Counted from the first letter of the stretch, positions 35,438 through 44,653 are shown. The stretch is DNA of 64,000 nt from Shewanella sp. Choline-02u-19 (GCF_002836205.1 NZ_PJBE01000013.1:1860001-1924000); one strand, 5' to 3'. Program-made: numbers and translations. Notes: a model not told the origin generated them from the sequence alone.

Positions 35438-37513
35438 TTACACTCCCGTTGACTTAACCAAACCACGATGGTCCAACGGCGCCACACCCGCATCGATTCG
35501 CACTTTAGTGGCAACGCCATCGATGCTAAAGCCATCTTGCTGTTCAATGTAGGGAGTATCGATGCCGTCTAGGTAAGCGACCTCAATAGTGTCACGGCCT
35601 TGGCCCGCTGCGAGGTAATAGGCTTTGTCACTGGCGGCTTTTAAACGTGCCTCGGAGATAACTTCGGCAAAGTCTTGCATTGGGTTAGCAATGCCCGCAT
35701 TCACGTCGGCACCTTTAACGGAGCTAGACTTGATGATCTGGGTCAAGGTGCGCTTAAGGTTAGGCGGACACAGCACAAAATCAGGCACAATGTTAAGCGC
35801 ACGCGGGTTCTTACCACCTGTTGTTTGGCTCTCCATTAACTCAGCTAATACCCCAAGGGCTTCAACTGTTGGCGCTCCAGCCCCTAGATTGCCGTGGTCA
35901 GCATGGAACAGCGCTTTACCGTCAGCCATTTGGGGGTTCCCCGTCAAAATAGCAAACACCAGATCGCCAATAGTGCCTTTAGCTGCCGTTCCCATTTTCA
36001 TAGGAATTGAAGTGAGCATATCCATGTCATCATTGATGATGCACTGACGAGTGATAGAGAAAATTTCACCATAAGTGGCCAGCGCAATATCAGCCCCTTT
36101 ATCCCCTAGAGTGATGTACTTATATTCAGCACCTTCACGCACTTTGCGCAAACTTCCAAACTCTTCTAACCCCACGCGTTTGGAGACTTTAAAGTCACCA
36201 AGCTGGCCTTTTTTAGTGAAACGCTCAAAGGTTTCTTGCGCCAGATCCCAGCCTTGCATCACTGATTTATTGGCCACGTCGAGCAAAATATTGCCAAAAT
36301 CAGATGAACTATGAGTAAACGCAAGACCCACCATCTGCATCTGATTTAACCCAGCAATACCAATACCACGGTCAATCAAAGACGCACGCGCCAACTCTTT
36401 GAGGTTATAGCTAGAATAACCATTATCTTTTTCCACCTTTTCGTGACCGGCTCTTGCCATTAGGTGGGCGCTAATCGAATCACCCACTAAATTTCCGTTG
36501 CCTGCATGAATGATCACGCTTTGTGGCTGCGCCGCAGCTGGGCTAGTTGTTTCACCAAGCTTGGCCAAGATCATATCTTTAGCTTTGGCAGCATCAATGT
36601 TGGCATCAGCAATACAACTATTTTTAAGTTCTGTTATTTGCGGGAATGCAGCGAACGCTGCATTAATACCATCGATACGCTCTTTGTTCATCGCAATCGC
36701 GGCCGCTTGAATTTCGGCCTGAGAAGGTGGATTTAAGGCAGCAGAAGCAGATGCAGGCACTGTTGCTGCAGGGCTTTGAGCACCAGGAGTATTACCCTGT
36801 GGTGCAAACAGGTTTTTTAGAGCTTCAGGCATATTGGTAAAGTCCTTAAGTCGTTTAGAGTTTAGTGACGCTGCCATCTGCAGCGGATCGGTTACTGTGT
36901 CGGCAAAGCCTTTTTCCAGTGCTTCGCGCCCTGTTAGCCAGGTTTCACTGGCTAATAAACTATGTAGCTCATCATCACTGAGCCCTGTTTTCTGTGCATA
37001 AGCACCGACTAAGTTACCTTCAACTTTGTCGAGAAGATCGGCATATTTACGCATATCATCAGCGTCGCCTAAGGTACCGCCCCAAGGTTTATGTACCATC
37101 ATCATGGCGTTTTCCGGCATCACCACTTCGTCAAATGCCATAGCAATGACTGAAGCCATTGAAGCGGCAAGCCCATCGATATAGCAGACCTTTTGTGCGG
37201 GATGGCCTTTGATGATGTTGTAAATAGCCATCCCCTCAAACACATCACCACCAGGGCTATGAATGCGAGCGGTAATGGATGACACTTTACCGAGCGATTG
37301 CAGGTCACGAGCAAACTGCTTTGCAGTGATCCCCCAGCCGCCAATCTCGTCATAAATAATCAACTCGGCATTGCCGTTTTGCGCCTTAATTTGATACCAG
37401 CTTTTATCTGGGGCTGAATCATTGCTGATCGTTGCGCTCCCTTGCGGTGCGCTCAGCATTGCGCCGCTGCTGATTGCTGCGAGCGTTACTCGTGCTAGAT
37501 GAGTTTTCTTCAC
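35438..37513 (-). CDS. Prohead protease fused to major capsid protein
   Basis: About 691 residues from GTG at 37513, chosen because GGAG stands 10 bases ahead. An open frame extends to 37588 without a ribosome site. The N-terminal third is a ClpP-type serine protease: HSPGGDVFEGMAIYN, then DGLAASMASVIAMA with the nucleophile Ser, then MMMVHKPWGG with the catalytic His. A linker rich in A and P (about 240-270) leads to the capsid domain (LAQETFERFTKKGQLGDF, ADGKALFHADHGN, ITRQCIINDDMDM). The protease is presumably cleaved off during assembly. The gene overlaps the portal gene. Confidence 0.88.
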   Translation of the reverse strand: MKKTHLARVTLAAISSGAMLSAPQGSATISNDSAPDKSWYQIKAQNGNAELIIYDEIGGWGITAKQFARDLQSLGKVSSITARIHSPGGDVFEGMAIYNIIKGHPAQKVCYIDGLAASMASVIAMAFDEVVMPENAMMMVHKPWGGTLGDADDMRKYADLLDKVEGNLVGAYAQKTGLSDDELHSLLASETWLTGREALEKGFADTVTDPLQMAASLNSKRLKDFTNMPEALKNLFAPQGNTPGAQSPAATVPASASAALNPPSQAEIQAAAIAMNKERIDGINAAFAAFPQITELKNSCIADANIDAAKAKDMILAKLGETTSPAAAQPQSVIIHAGNGNLVGDSISAHLMARAGHEKVEKDNGYSSYNLKELARASLIDRGIGIAGLNQMQMVGLAFTHSSSDFGNILLDVANKSVMQGWDLAQETFERFTKKGQLGDFKVSKRVGLEEFGSLRKVREGAEYKYITLGDKGADIALATYGEIFSITRQCIINDDMDMLTSIPMKMGTAAKGTIGDLVFAILTGNPQMADGKALFHADHGNLGAGAPTVEALGVLAELMESQTTGGKNPRALNIVPDFVLCPPNLKRTLTQIIKSSSVKGADVNAGIANPMQDFAEVISEARLKAASDKAYYLAAGQGRDTIEVAYLDGIDTPYIEQQDGFSIDGVATKVRIDAGVAPLDHRGLVKSTGV

Positions 37514-38984
37514 GTTGATTTTCTCCAAGTAATGGGTCGGGGTCGTTGGCGGTGACCATTTCGTTTTCGCGGTTATACTCCACCTCACGCTTACGCTGGC
37601 GTTTCACTTCCGCAGGATTACGGCCACGGGCTCGTGCCCACTCAGCCTCCGTTGCCGCATTACCGGCTATCATCATTTCCCAACCTTCGGCTTCTTTACG
37701 TGGGTCAATCCACGGCATGGTTGGCCCGTAGTAAACGGCATCATAAAGGGTCTTGATATCGAGATTTACAGGCAACACAAGGGGGTCTACCCTGTTTAGC
37801 AACTCCATGCGTAACCAGTTACGGTAAACAGGGCGTGACCAACCAGCGCAAAACCATTGCTGCATAATGCGATTTGATTCGTCCTGCTCAACTAGCTCCT
37901 GGCGTTGACTTGAGTAGCTGCCTTTATAATCTCGTGCTATGGATGAGTAACTGCCTCGCGTTCCTGCTGCAGCGGCTTTCATTTGCCCATTACGAAAATC
38001 GACCAGGTGAACATTGGGACGGTTTGACTCTAACGTGTCGATATCTTCGCCAGGTTGTAGTTCAGTTGTCATGCCTGGGCCAAACTGAATGTTGCTGGTA
38101 CCGGCGGCAGATGTGTTAAACATGGTTGCATCACCACGCTTAATCACAAATGCTAACGCCGCAGAGATCCGCGCTGCAACTCGTTCAGACTCCTCATAGT
38201 CTTTGATGTCAGCAAGACGAGTCATGATCCCGTGAAACAAGCTAACTCCACGTAATTGGTGCAGGCGCTTGAATAAACCCAGGTGCAACATCTTGGCTTT
38301 AGCGACTGGCTTGGTTTTATAACGAAAGCCTTTTTGGTCTGCAGGGTGATCCAGTAGCACGTGATAATTAACCACTTGGCCCCAACCATTGACCTCTAAG
38401 CCTTGGCGAATACGTTTTGCCACATCGTTAAGCTCATAAGGAATAAAGTCGGGCTCTAATGCCTCGATAGAATATGGCGTTCCCTGCTCATTGGGGTGGA
38501 TAAGCTTTGGTACTTTGCCTAACACATGTTGACCAAATACCTCACCGTCACGCAGTGCGGTGCGCAACACTAAACGTTCAAGCTCAGGGCGTGAATAACG
38601 ACCGGTCACATCAGGCTTTAGCGACCAGCTCCCAAAACGACGTTGCAAATCATCGGCAAAGTCATCGAGAATGTTTCCCTCTAAATCTCGCGGCTGCGGC
38701 TCAACAACAATGCCTTGAGCGCCCACTACTCGCTCTTCCATACGGTCGAGAATACCTATGCTCAAATCATGATTTTCATCTAACCAACGAGCCTGCTCAC
38801 GTAAACTTTTACCTGCAGCAAAGACGGCTTGATTGGCACCCCGAGATTCTTTATTCGCCTTGTGAGTACGACTCTTTTTAGCGGCTTCATAGCCTTTTAT
38901 CGCCTCAAAGCTTTGCAGTGCTGCTTCACGTTTTAGCGCCCAGTTAGGCGATACTTTGGCGATTGCATTGTTTAACCAGCTCAT
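37419..38984 (-). CDS. Portal protein, lambda gpB family
   Basis: 521 residues. The sequence contains the family core (LDENHDLSIGILDRMEERVVG, SYSSIARDYKGSYSSQRQELVEQ, CAGWSRPVYRNWL). It forms the dodecameric DNA channel at one capsid vertex. The C-terminal tail is highly charged (REVEYNRENEMV...). Its 3' end overlaps the start of the protease-capsid gene by about 95 bp, unusual but common in lambda-like head operons. Confidence 0.93.
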   Translation of the reverse strand: MSWLNNAIAKVSPNWALKREAALQSFEAIKGYEAAKKSRTHKANKESRGANQAVFAAGKSLREQARWLDENHDLSIGILDRMEERVVGAQGIVVEPQPRDLEGNILDDFADDLQRRFGSWSLKPDVTGRYSRPELERLVLRTALRDGEVFGQHVLGKVPKLIHPNEQGTPYSIEALEPDFIPYELNDVAKRIRQGLEVNGWGQVVNYHVLLDHPADQKGFRYKTKPVAKAKMLHLGLFKRLHQLRGVSLFHGIMTRLADIKDYEESERVAARISAALAFVIKRGDATMFNTSAAGTSNIQFGPGMTTELQPGEDIDTLESNRPNVHLVDFRNGQMKAAAAGTRGSYSSIARDYKGSYSSQRQELVEQDESNRIMQQWFCAGWSRPVYRNWLRMELLNRVDPLVLPVNLDIKTLYDAVYYGPTMPWIDPRKEAEGWEMMIAGNAATEAEWARARGRNPAEVKRQRKREVEYNRENEMVTANDPDPLLGENQREENSSSTSNARSNQQRRNAERTARERNDQQ

Positions 38985-39003
38985 GAATATTCCTTAGTGA
39001 CAC

Positions 39004-39213
39004 TTAAAACTGGGCAAAGCTAAAACCGCCATTAGGGCGAGAGTAACTACTTAAACGGCGCTCCCATTCGATGCGTCCTTTACGGATTTGCTCTAGATCT
39101 TCACTGCCAAAGGTTTTGCCATTAATGATGACAGTCTTACCATCGAGTACATCTAACTCAGCGGCGATGTAGGCATCAACCATTTTTTGGGCTTGCGCTT
39201 TACTCATATCCAT
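39004..39213 (-). CDS. Head-tail joining protein, gpW-like
   Basis: 69 residues. Small helix plus beta hairpin (MSKAQAQKMVDAYIAAELDVLDGKTVIINGKTF) matching lambda gpW, which joins the portal to the tail. It overlaps the terminase gene by 10 bp, the same order as in lambda (A-W-B). Confidence 0.85.
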   Translation of the reverse strand: MDMSKAQAQKMVDAYIAAELDVLDGKTVIINGKTFGSEDLEQIRKGRIEWERRLSSYSRPNGGFSFAQF

Positions 39214-41207
39214 CCTCCTGTGCCCGTATCGCCTAACCAGCTATTGGTTTGCGTTGAGCGTGATTCTGTGTGGGGTTTATTGGGCTCGGATTGAGCATCT
39301 TGCGGGTCGTCACTGTCATTAGCCGCGGTTGTGGTTGCGGCTAATTTTTCTAAATCAATCCCAAAGCGTTCAGTGGCGATATACAGTGCAGCCAGTGCGT
39401 AGACCAAACAGTCGAGTGCTTCGTTACGGCGTTTACCTGCATCCCAGCGGTACACGATGCGGCCATTGCGGCGCACTGCAATCTTGCGTTCACTGGTTAA
39501 CTGCTGTAGTTCACTATCATCACAAATGGCTTCGTTTAGCGGCAGATGAATTGCACCAGGCTTGCGAATGTGCGGATCGGGGGCGATACGCAGCATAGAC
39601 ATAATCAACTCTTTGGCATTGTCGGTACCCACCTCCGTGAGATAGACACCTTTGTTATTTCGCTTTCTGGGAAAGTTAGCGATCGGCTTGCCGTAAACGT
39701 TGGCGCCCTTAATCGGGATAACCCGCATTGGTCCCAGTTTTTTACTCATAGAATAAACAGTGTCGGTGTAGTGACCACCACTGTCCCAAGCGACTATGCC
39801 TTGCTCAAGCCGCACCCCATCAGCGCGGATATAGCTTTTTTGCAAACGCTCAGCCACTTTATCGAGCAATATCTGGCTAGCTGGATCACCGTTGAGAATA
39901 AATCTATCGATGAGGCAACACTCTTTACCGGGTCCCCATCCCCACACTCGCCCCTCATAGCGGTCGTCTTGAGTATCAATGCCTGCACTGAGATAGACCA
40001 CCCATTCAGGGACCTTGTTTTCAGGGTACATCTCGCGGCGGCGTGCTAAATCTTCCCACTCTAGACGTTCACCATTATCTTCGTCCCAAGGCTGACCCAG
40101 CTTGGTATTGACGAAAGTTTGCATTTTGTCGCGGTCGCCTTTGGCTTTGTAAAACTCAGTGACCAGTTTGGCCCAGCTGTTTAGCGAGTTATATGCCGAC
40201 CAGATATGGACCGATATATTGCTTGGGGTGGTAATATCGTTGCCATTGCTATCATAAAAATCGATAAAGTCTTTAGTCGTCACCCCCGTGTTTTCACACA
40301 GCCACATAGCGCGGTGGTCTAACTCCATATCGTCGAGCAAGTTGTTTTCGATGCAGCACGCGCAATGTTCACACAGGTAATAGGCTGAGCTTGGCACTGG
40401 CTCACCTTTATCGTTATGCACCCACTTAATGCCGAAGGGCTCGGTTTTCCCGCCCCATTTCAGCTCTTGTAATTCATCACAATGAGGGCAAGGAAGATTA
40501 AACTTAAAGAAGTGTGGGCTTTCGCTGCAGGCTTTTTCCATTTGGCAGCTGCCGAGTACCTTAGGGGTTGAGCCACGTATCGACTTAGGAAACATCGATA
40601 GTTCAATACGGGTATCACCCAGTGACGTAGCATTACCCTCATGCTCAATGCTCTCATCAAAACCCGCTAGCTCATCGTAAATCACATCATCAGTTGAGTG
40701 TTCACGATAGTTTGCTGCAGCGGTACCGCCACGCACCATCAACGTTTTACCATTGAGAAAAATTTTATCTTCTAAGGTGTTATCTTTATGCTTTCGTCCC
40801 ATCCATGGGGCAAGCTTTCGCCAGATGGGAATATCACGAATAGCCGTTTCTACATGCTTTTTCATGAATTTTTTGGCTATACCATCGGTAGGCTGGTAAA
40901 TCAGTACATTGCGCTTCTTATGTTCGACCTTGTAGGCACTATTGGCCATTAGCATTTTGGTATAACCAACACGCGCTGATTTCATCAAATTCAGCGTGGT
41001 AATTTGGTCATTACCCATGGCATTTAAAATACCCACCTGAAACGGTAAACTTTCCCATCGCCCCTCTGTGTAAGAAGATTCAGATGACATATAAAAATGG
41101 CTATCGGCATATTGTGAGCAAGTCAGCATTGGTGGGCGAGAGAACGAATGCAATCCAGCAGATACGGCGGCTTGCAGACTCTTAATCTGGGCTGCCGAGA
41201 TACTCAT
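39204..41207 (-). CDS. Terminase large subunit, lambda gpA family
   Basis: 667 residues, the ATP-driven packaging motor and nuclease. The N-terminus (LTCSQYADSHFYMSSESSYTEGRWESLPFQ) and the Walker-like segment MKSARVGYTKM belong to the gpA family. The DEAD-like acidic motif is in DDVIYDELAGFDES. The nuclease domain (GIDTQDDRYEGRVWGWG...) follows in the second half. The zinc-like CPHCDELQELKWGG...CEHCACCI is also typical. Overlaps the small subunit by 26 bp. Confidence 0.95.
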   Translation of the reverse strand: MSISAAQIKSLQAAVSAGLHSFSRPPMLTCSQYADSHFYMSSESSYTEGRWESLPFQVGILNAMGNDQITTLNLMKSARVGYTKMLMANSAYKVEHKKRNVLIYQPTDGIAKKFMKKHVETAIRDIPIWRKLAPWMGRKHKDNTLEDKIFLNGKTLMVRGGTAAANYREHSTDDVIYDELAGFDESIEHEGNATSLGDTRIELSMFPKSIRGSTPKVLGSCQMEKACSESPHFFKFNLPCPHCDELQELKWGGKTEPFGIKWVHNDKGEPVPSSAYYLCEHCACCIENNLLDDMELDHRAMWLCENTGVTTKDFIDFYDSNGNDITTPSNISVHIWSAYNSLNSWAKLVTEFYKAKGDRDKMQTFVNTKLGQPWDEDNGERLEWEDLARRREMYPENKVPEWVVYLSAGIDTQDDRYEGRVWGWGPGKECCLIDRFILNGDPASQILLDKVAERLQKSYIRADGVRLEQGIVAWDSGGHYTDTVYSMSKKLGPMRVIPIKGANVYGKPIANFPRKRNNKGVYLTEVGTDNAKELIMSMLRIAPDPHIRKPGAIHLPLNEAICDDSELQQLTSERKIAVRRNGRIVYRWDAGKRRNEALDCLVYALAALYIATERFGIDLEKLAATTTAANDSDDPQDAQSEPNKPHTESRSTQTNSWLGDTGTGGWI

Positions 41208-41715
41208 CTAATAATTCTCCAATGCCGTCAGCGAGATCCGCGGCTGTGTTCTGGCTTTTAATCACCTCGGCCTTGATAGCGTCGATTGTTTTTTCTGGAA
41301 TGTCGGGAAACTTACGTTTTACCCGAATGTGGATCTGATCTAACACCGGGGCGATTTGTGCGGCAATTCGACTCAACACAAAAATACAAAAATTAGCTTC
41401 AACAACCTCTTTTCGCTCTTTTTGGTTTTTGAGCTCTTGGCCATCAGCTTGAGCTTTGGTGAGCCTATATCGCTCATAATCAAGATTTGGTTTATCGGGA
41501 TCAACATCTTCACCCACTGATTTCTGCTTGCTGCGTTCGTTGCCAACTCGGTTAGCAACCACATCAGCCATGGTATAAAGACATTCGCGACCTTTTTTGC
41601 AATGGACGGGCACAGCCCACTTATCAAAAGCGGTAGTACTAATACCAAGACTACGACACAGGTCAGTTTTATTTAAAAGTAATGGCTCTGTTTTTTGCAC
41701 TTTTATTTGAGCCAT
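41182..41715 (-). CDS. Terminase small subunit (Nu1-like, DUF1441)
   Basis: 177 residues. An N-terminal helix-turn-helix (NKTDLCRSLGISTTAFDKW) recognises the packaging site, and the middle is a long helical oligomerisation region. The order small subunit then large subunit, with overlap, is as in lambda. It sits between the holin and terminase genes. Confidence 0.85.
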   Translation of the reverse strand: MAQIKVQKTEPLLLNKTDLCRSLGISTTAFDKWAVPVHCKKGRECLYTMADVVANRVGNERSKQKSVGEDVDPDKPNLDYERYRLTKAQADGQELKNQKERKEVVEANFCIFVLSRIAAQIAPVLDQIHIRVKRKFPDIPEKTIDAIKAEVIKSQNTAADLADGIGELLDEYLGSPD

Positions 41716-41738
41716 ACCACACCTCTTTACCTAAAAAA

Positions 41739-41984
41739 TTAAGCTTCTTCTAACTTATCCAACTTGGCTTGAATCAACTCTGCCTTTAATTCATGTAACT
41801 TTGCATCTCGCTTATTTCTTGCCGCCTGATAAACCCAGTTGACAACAAAAGTTAACACCGCAAACAATATGCCTATCCATAGCGCTAGCTGATTCACAGA
41901 AACGGCCCCTCCTGCAGCGGTTGTGAAAGAGGCACTATAGGCCGCAGTTGAAATCACTTTTTGTGTGTTCGGATCATTAATCAT
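41739..41984 (-). CDS. Holin
   Basis: 81 residues from ATG at 41984, preferred because GGGAG stands ahead and the codon overlaps the Rz1 stop (ATGA). A longer frame to 42020 lacks this. It has one clear transmembrane segment (about 35-55, ALWIGILFAVLTFVVNWVYQ), a possible second hydrophobic part before it, and a charged C-terminus (RNKRDAKLHELKAELIQAK) as in holins. It sets the time of lysis by opening the inner membrane. Confidence 0.75.
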   Translation of the reverse strand: MINDPNTQKVISTAAYSASFTTAAGGAVSVNQLALWIGILFAVLTFVVNWVYQAARNKRDAKLHELKAELIQAKLDKLEEA

Positions 41985-42262
41985 TGTTGTGACTCCCGCC
42001 ATTGGCGCAGCCTTACCCAATCAGCCTCGCACTTAGCGATAACGTTAAGGAGCAGCAAACTGTATTCCAGATGCATATCGTTAGACACCTTTTCAGGGGG
42101 GAAATGGAAAGGGGGCGGTAAGCATTCGCTCATCATTTCGGCTGGCGCTAATACATATTTCATCTGATTGGTGATCAGGGTGCGCACAATAGGCGGCTTG
42201 CTTGAGCAAGACCACAACATCAACAGGCATAGGAGTATTAGCCCACATTTTAATGGCTTCAT
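41981..42262 (-). CDS. Rz1-like outer-membrane spanin
   Basis: The frame opens at ATG 42262 (MKPLKCGLILLCLLMLWSC) with a lipobox LWSC (C19), so it is an outer-membrane lipoprotein. Its start lies inside the Rz gene in another frame, a hallmark of nested Rz/Rz1 pairs. The protein is about 93 residues, longer than lambda Rz1, with a Pro-containing stretch after the lipobox (SSKPPIV). It joins with Rz to fuse the membranes at lysis. A longer frame to 42283 is less likely. Confidence 0.85.
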   Translation of the reverse strand: MKPLKCGLILLCLLMLWSCSSKPPIVRTLITNQMKYVLAPAEMMSECLPPPFHFPPEKVSNDMHLEYSLLLLNVIAKCEADWVRLRQWRESQQ

Positions 42263-42611
42263 TTGGTGATCCCCTAATTTCATCTAACAAGCGCCTTTGC
42301 TGACGAAAGGCTGTTTCGATTGCCACCTTCGCTTCGGCGTTCTGTTGGTTTAACTTTGAAACTTGCTCAGCCTCCAACCTCAAGCGCAGCTTTTCGGCTT
42401 CAATCTCTTCGACCTTTCTAGCAATAGCATCAAGGTCGCTATGCAAAACGGCTTGCGCTAAAGTTAGCGTTTCAATTTTCCCGACTTTAATAGCAACCTC
42501 GGCTTGACTGAACTTAAGCGCAGCACCTAAGCCAACCAATGCAAGAATAAGAAACCCAATCAAATACAGTTGAAACAAGCCACCACTAGAGATCAGTCTT
42601 TGCCACATCAA
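42093..42611 (-). CDS. Rz-like inner-membrane spanin
   Basis: 172 residues. One N-terminal transmembrane segment (about 12-33) is followed by a long coiled coil (about 50-115, SQAEVAIKVGKIETLTLAQA...QQRRLLDEIRGS) and the motif NEAIKMWANTPMPVDVVVLL found at the end of Rz proteins. It overlaps the endolysin by 26 bp and contains the Rz1 start. Confidence 0.9.
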   Translation of the reverse strand: MMWQRLISSGGLFQLYLIGFLILALVGLGAALKFSQAEVAIKVGKIETLTLAQAVLHSDLDAIARKVEEIEAEKLRLRLEAEQVSKLNQQNAEAKVAIETAFRQQRRLLDEIRGSPNEAIKMWANTPMPVDVVVLLKQAAYCAHPDHQSDEICISASRNDERMLTAPFPFPP

Positions 42612-43086
42612 TAAGCTCCTTTAAACAAACCTTTCGCTCTGCCTCTCGACGTTTAATTAATCCAGGTAACTTTTTGCCTTTGGCATAAACCCAGCGCGGT
42701 AACTCATGACACGCCCCAAGTCGTTCCTGGGCTAATAGCTTTTTCCGTAATGTTGAAGTTCTAAATGCCTCTGCGCCAACGTTATAAATAAAACTTAAAT
42801 ACGCGGCATGTTCACCGAGAGTTAACTCGACTGGATATGTTAAGCGCAGCAGCTGCCGGTCAAACATAGATAAATCATCAGCTAGGGTTTCTAAGCACTG
42901 CTGATCAGTAAAAGTTTGCCGCGGCTTTAATTCCGGCCCCGTATGGCCATAACAACTAGTGAGGATCCCTACAGGATCAACATAGGTTTCTAAAACCTGT
43001 CCCTCATGGGGAATGACCAAAGCGGCACCACCAAAAGCAACGGCTGCAGCTAACCCCAAACCCGCTAATTTTTGAGATAAATTCAT
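42586..43086 (-). CDS. SAR endolysin (phage lysozyme, GH24)
   Basis: 166 residues. The N-terminus is a signal-anchor-release segment (LAGLGLAAAVAFGGAALVI). The catalytic triad E28-x8-D37-x5-T43 (in HEGQVLETYVDP...LT) is intact. The enzyme cleaves glycan strands after release from the membrane. It is the first gene of the lysis set: lysozyme, Rz, Rz1, holin. A copy of its first 85 bp is at 12138-12222. Confidence 0.92.
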   Translation of the reverse strand: MNLSQKLAGLGLAAAVAFGGAALVIPHEGQVLETYVDPVGILTSCYGHTGPELKPRQTFTDQQCLETLADDLSMFDRQLLRLTYPVELTLGEHAAYLSFIYNVGAEAFRTSTLRKKLLAQERLGACHELPRWVYAKGKKLPGLIKRREAERKVCLKELIDVAKTDL

Positions 43087-43126
43087 AATGAGCTCACTTG
43101 AAATATTGGCCTTAGTGCAACCATGT

Positions 43127-43456
43127 TCAAACCGCTAAACCTTGAAGCTGTATTTCATGATCAATCCCCTCTTGATAGATGATTTTTAGGTCTAACTTTT
43201 GAGTCAGGGCCAACTCAGCTCTTGCGCCAAATGATTGCCCCCACCCATCGAGCAGATAAATTTCGTCGCAACACATCATCATGGCTAAACCAATCTGCAT
43301 GTATTCAGGCTCACTTAACCCTGCAGGTAAACTTGCAGGATTCAGCACCACGCGACCTAATACATGAAGATAGTCAGCGGCCAAGTGGAACCTTGTTCGA
43401 TTACAATCAGGTAAGCCCGACATAGGCCCAGCGATATACACTTTGCGTTTAATCAT
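43127..43456 (-). CDS. DUF4406 protein (nucleoside deoxyribosyltransferase-like), right copy
   Basis: 109 residues, nearly the same as the left copy (12263-12592). KVYIAGPMSGLPDCNRTRF and YLLDGWGQSFGARAELALT are the family motifs, with GARAE carrying the presumed catalytic Glu. It sits just upstream of the lysis genes, behind a strong terminator. Possible roles are in nucleotide salvage or in countering nucleotide-based host defences, but none is proven. Confidence 0.85.
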   Translation of the reverse strand: MIKRKVYIAGPMSGLPDCNRTRFHLAADYLHVLGRVVLNPASLPAGLSEPEYMQIGLAMMMCCDEIYLLDGWGQSFGARAELALTQKLDLKIIYQEGIDHEIQLQGLAV

Positions 43457-43476
43457 CTCACCACCAAATTGCAGGT

Positions 43477-43503
43477 AAAAAAAATGGCTCCTAAGAAGGA
43501 GCC
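43477..43503 (-). terminator. Terminator upstream of DUF4406 and lysis genes
   Basis: A perfect 7-bp stem (43486-43492 with 43497-43503, loop AAGA) followed on the minus strand by eight T. It would block late transcription into lysis and head genes unless overridden, which fits antitermination by the Q-position gene. Confidence 0.9.
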
Positions 43504-43934
43504 AAACCAGTGAACTAAAAGGTATTCATAATAAGCTTACATAAATCTACCCATTTTTAAGGGAATTAAAAAGGCACTAACTTACCGAAAATAGGTAAAC
43601 ATCGACCTAAAATGTTAAATCCCACGGCCTCACTAGGTTTAGTTATCAGTTAAGTGATTTAACATGAGGCTGTCTTCCCCCTTCCTGAAGTCTAGGCTGG
43701 AGTTATCAGCCTATGGATTTAGCTCTATAAATGAAATCGATTCTCGTGACCAAAATGCTAGATAGCAAACGATTTAAGATTTAATCGAGCTGATAGTATT
43801 TCATTATAAACTCAGATTTATCATTCTTTAGAAAGCAGAAGTGGTTACATTTAGTTACATGTATTACAAATTAAGTGTTGATTATAAATCATACAAAATA
43901 GTAATTTGTAGCTTCATAAAAAGGAGCTAACAAC

Positions 43935-44135
43935 ATGAAAATGTTAAATAAATGTAAGGAAACAGATATAGATCAACTACCTTCTCAACCTGGTACAACT
44001 GGAGGCTCATCCGGTGGTGGTGTTGGTGGAGGTTCTACAGGTACAACTGACGGCGGAGGAGTTGTCGGCGGAGGCGGTGACGGTGGTTCCTGTTTCGTAA
44101 ATTGTGGCTCTGTTTATATAAGAGATCTTCAATAG
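43935..44135 (+). CDS. Gly-rich peptide with two-Cys tail (candidate microcin-like cargo)
   Basis: 66 residues with a good ribosome site (GGAG, eight bases ahead). The first 23 residues are charged (MKMLNKCKETDIDQLPSQPG). Residues about 24-50 are almost only G, S, T and V. The end is CFVNCGSVYIRDLQ with two cysteines. Gly-rich cores with cysteines occur in modified microcins, but no modification or export genes are visible. Two small membrane protein genes follow. The layout (Gly-rich linker plus short tail with two Cys) resembles the C-terminus of the type 44 toxin at 14436. Function unknown. Confidence 0.55.
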   Translation: MKMLNKCKETDIDQLPSQPGTTGGSSGGGVGGGSTGTTDGGGVVGGGGDGGSCFVNCGSVYIRDLQ

Positions 44136-44195
44136 CAGTAGTTATAACCCAAATTTACAAACTCACTGATAACCTAAACGTATACAGAGAACACT

Positions 44196-44483
44196 ATGAA
44201 TAAATGTCCTTATTGCAAAGGAATGAACTTCCGCAATCGATTGAATTCAAAGAGCAACATCTATGAGTGTAAGAAATGCAATCAAAGATACACCTCTGAA
44301 TTCAATTTCATGAAATACTTAATTTACATGATATTAATCAGCACTGGTGCATTCATATTTATAAATTCCAATGCCTATATTCCAAAAGATCATGAATCGT
44401 GGACGATATACATTTACTACATAATTATGGCTGCACTAGCTGGTTTATTGTCTGAAGATTACGTTCAACTTGATAAAGACTAA
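44196..44483 (+). CDS. Small zinc-ribbon membrane protein
   Basis: 95 residues. The N-terminus has two CxxC knuckles (CPYC at 4-7 and CKKC at 25-28), which look like a zinc ribbon. Two transmembrane segments follow (about 38-58 and 68-88). It lies 60 bp after the Gly-rich peptide gene on the same strand. An immunity or accessory role for that peptide is only a guess. Confidence 0.55.
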   Translation: MNKCPYCKGMNFRNRLNSKSNIYECKKCNQRYTSEFNFMKYLIYMILISTGAFIFINSNAYIPKDHESWTIYIYYIIMAALAGLLSEDYVQLDKD

Positions 44484-44653
44484 AACCAATAATCGCGCTT
44501 AATGAACAGGCTTAACTTCCATGAAGACATAGGCCATCTTGAGAATATGCGTTACTGATTAAACATCATTAGATATTAATAAATCTCGATTCAAAAGAGA
44601 TATTGATTGCAATAGTAAGGGTGTTTGTACAGTGACATATAAGAGGTACTAAT

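Larger units (their letters stand above)
43001..43663. repeat. Right copy of the ~660-bp duplicated segment
   Basis: It matches 12138-12799, same orientation. It covers the 5' end of the endolysin, the DUF4406 gene, terminator and AT-rich flank. Homologous recombination between the copies would remove or circularise about 31 kb, including the pst-like operon and the structural genes. Confidence 0.9.
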
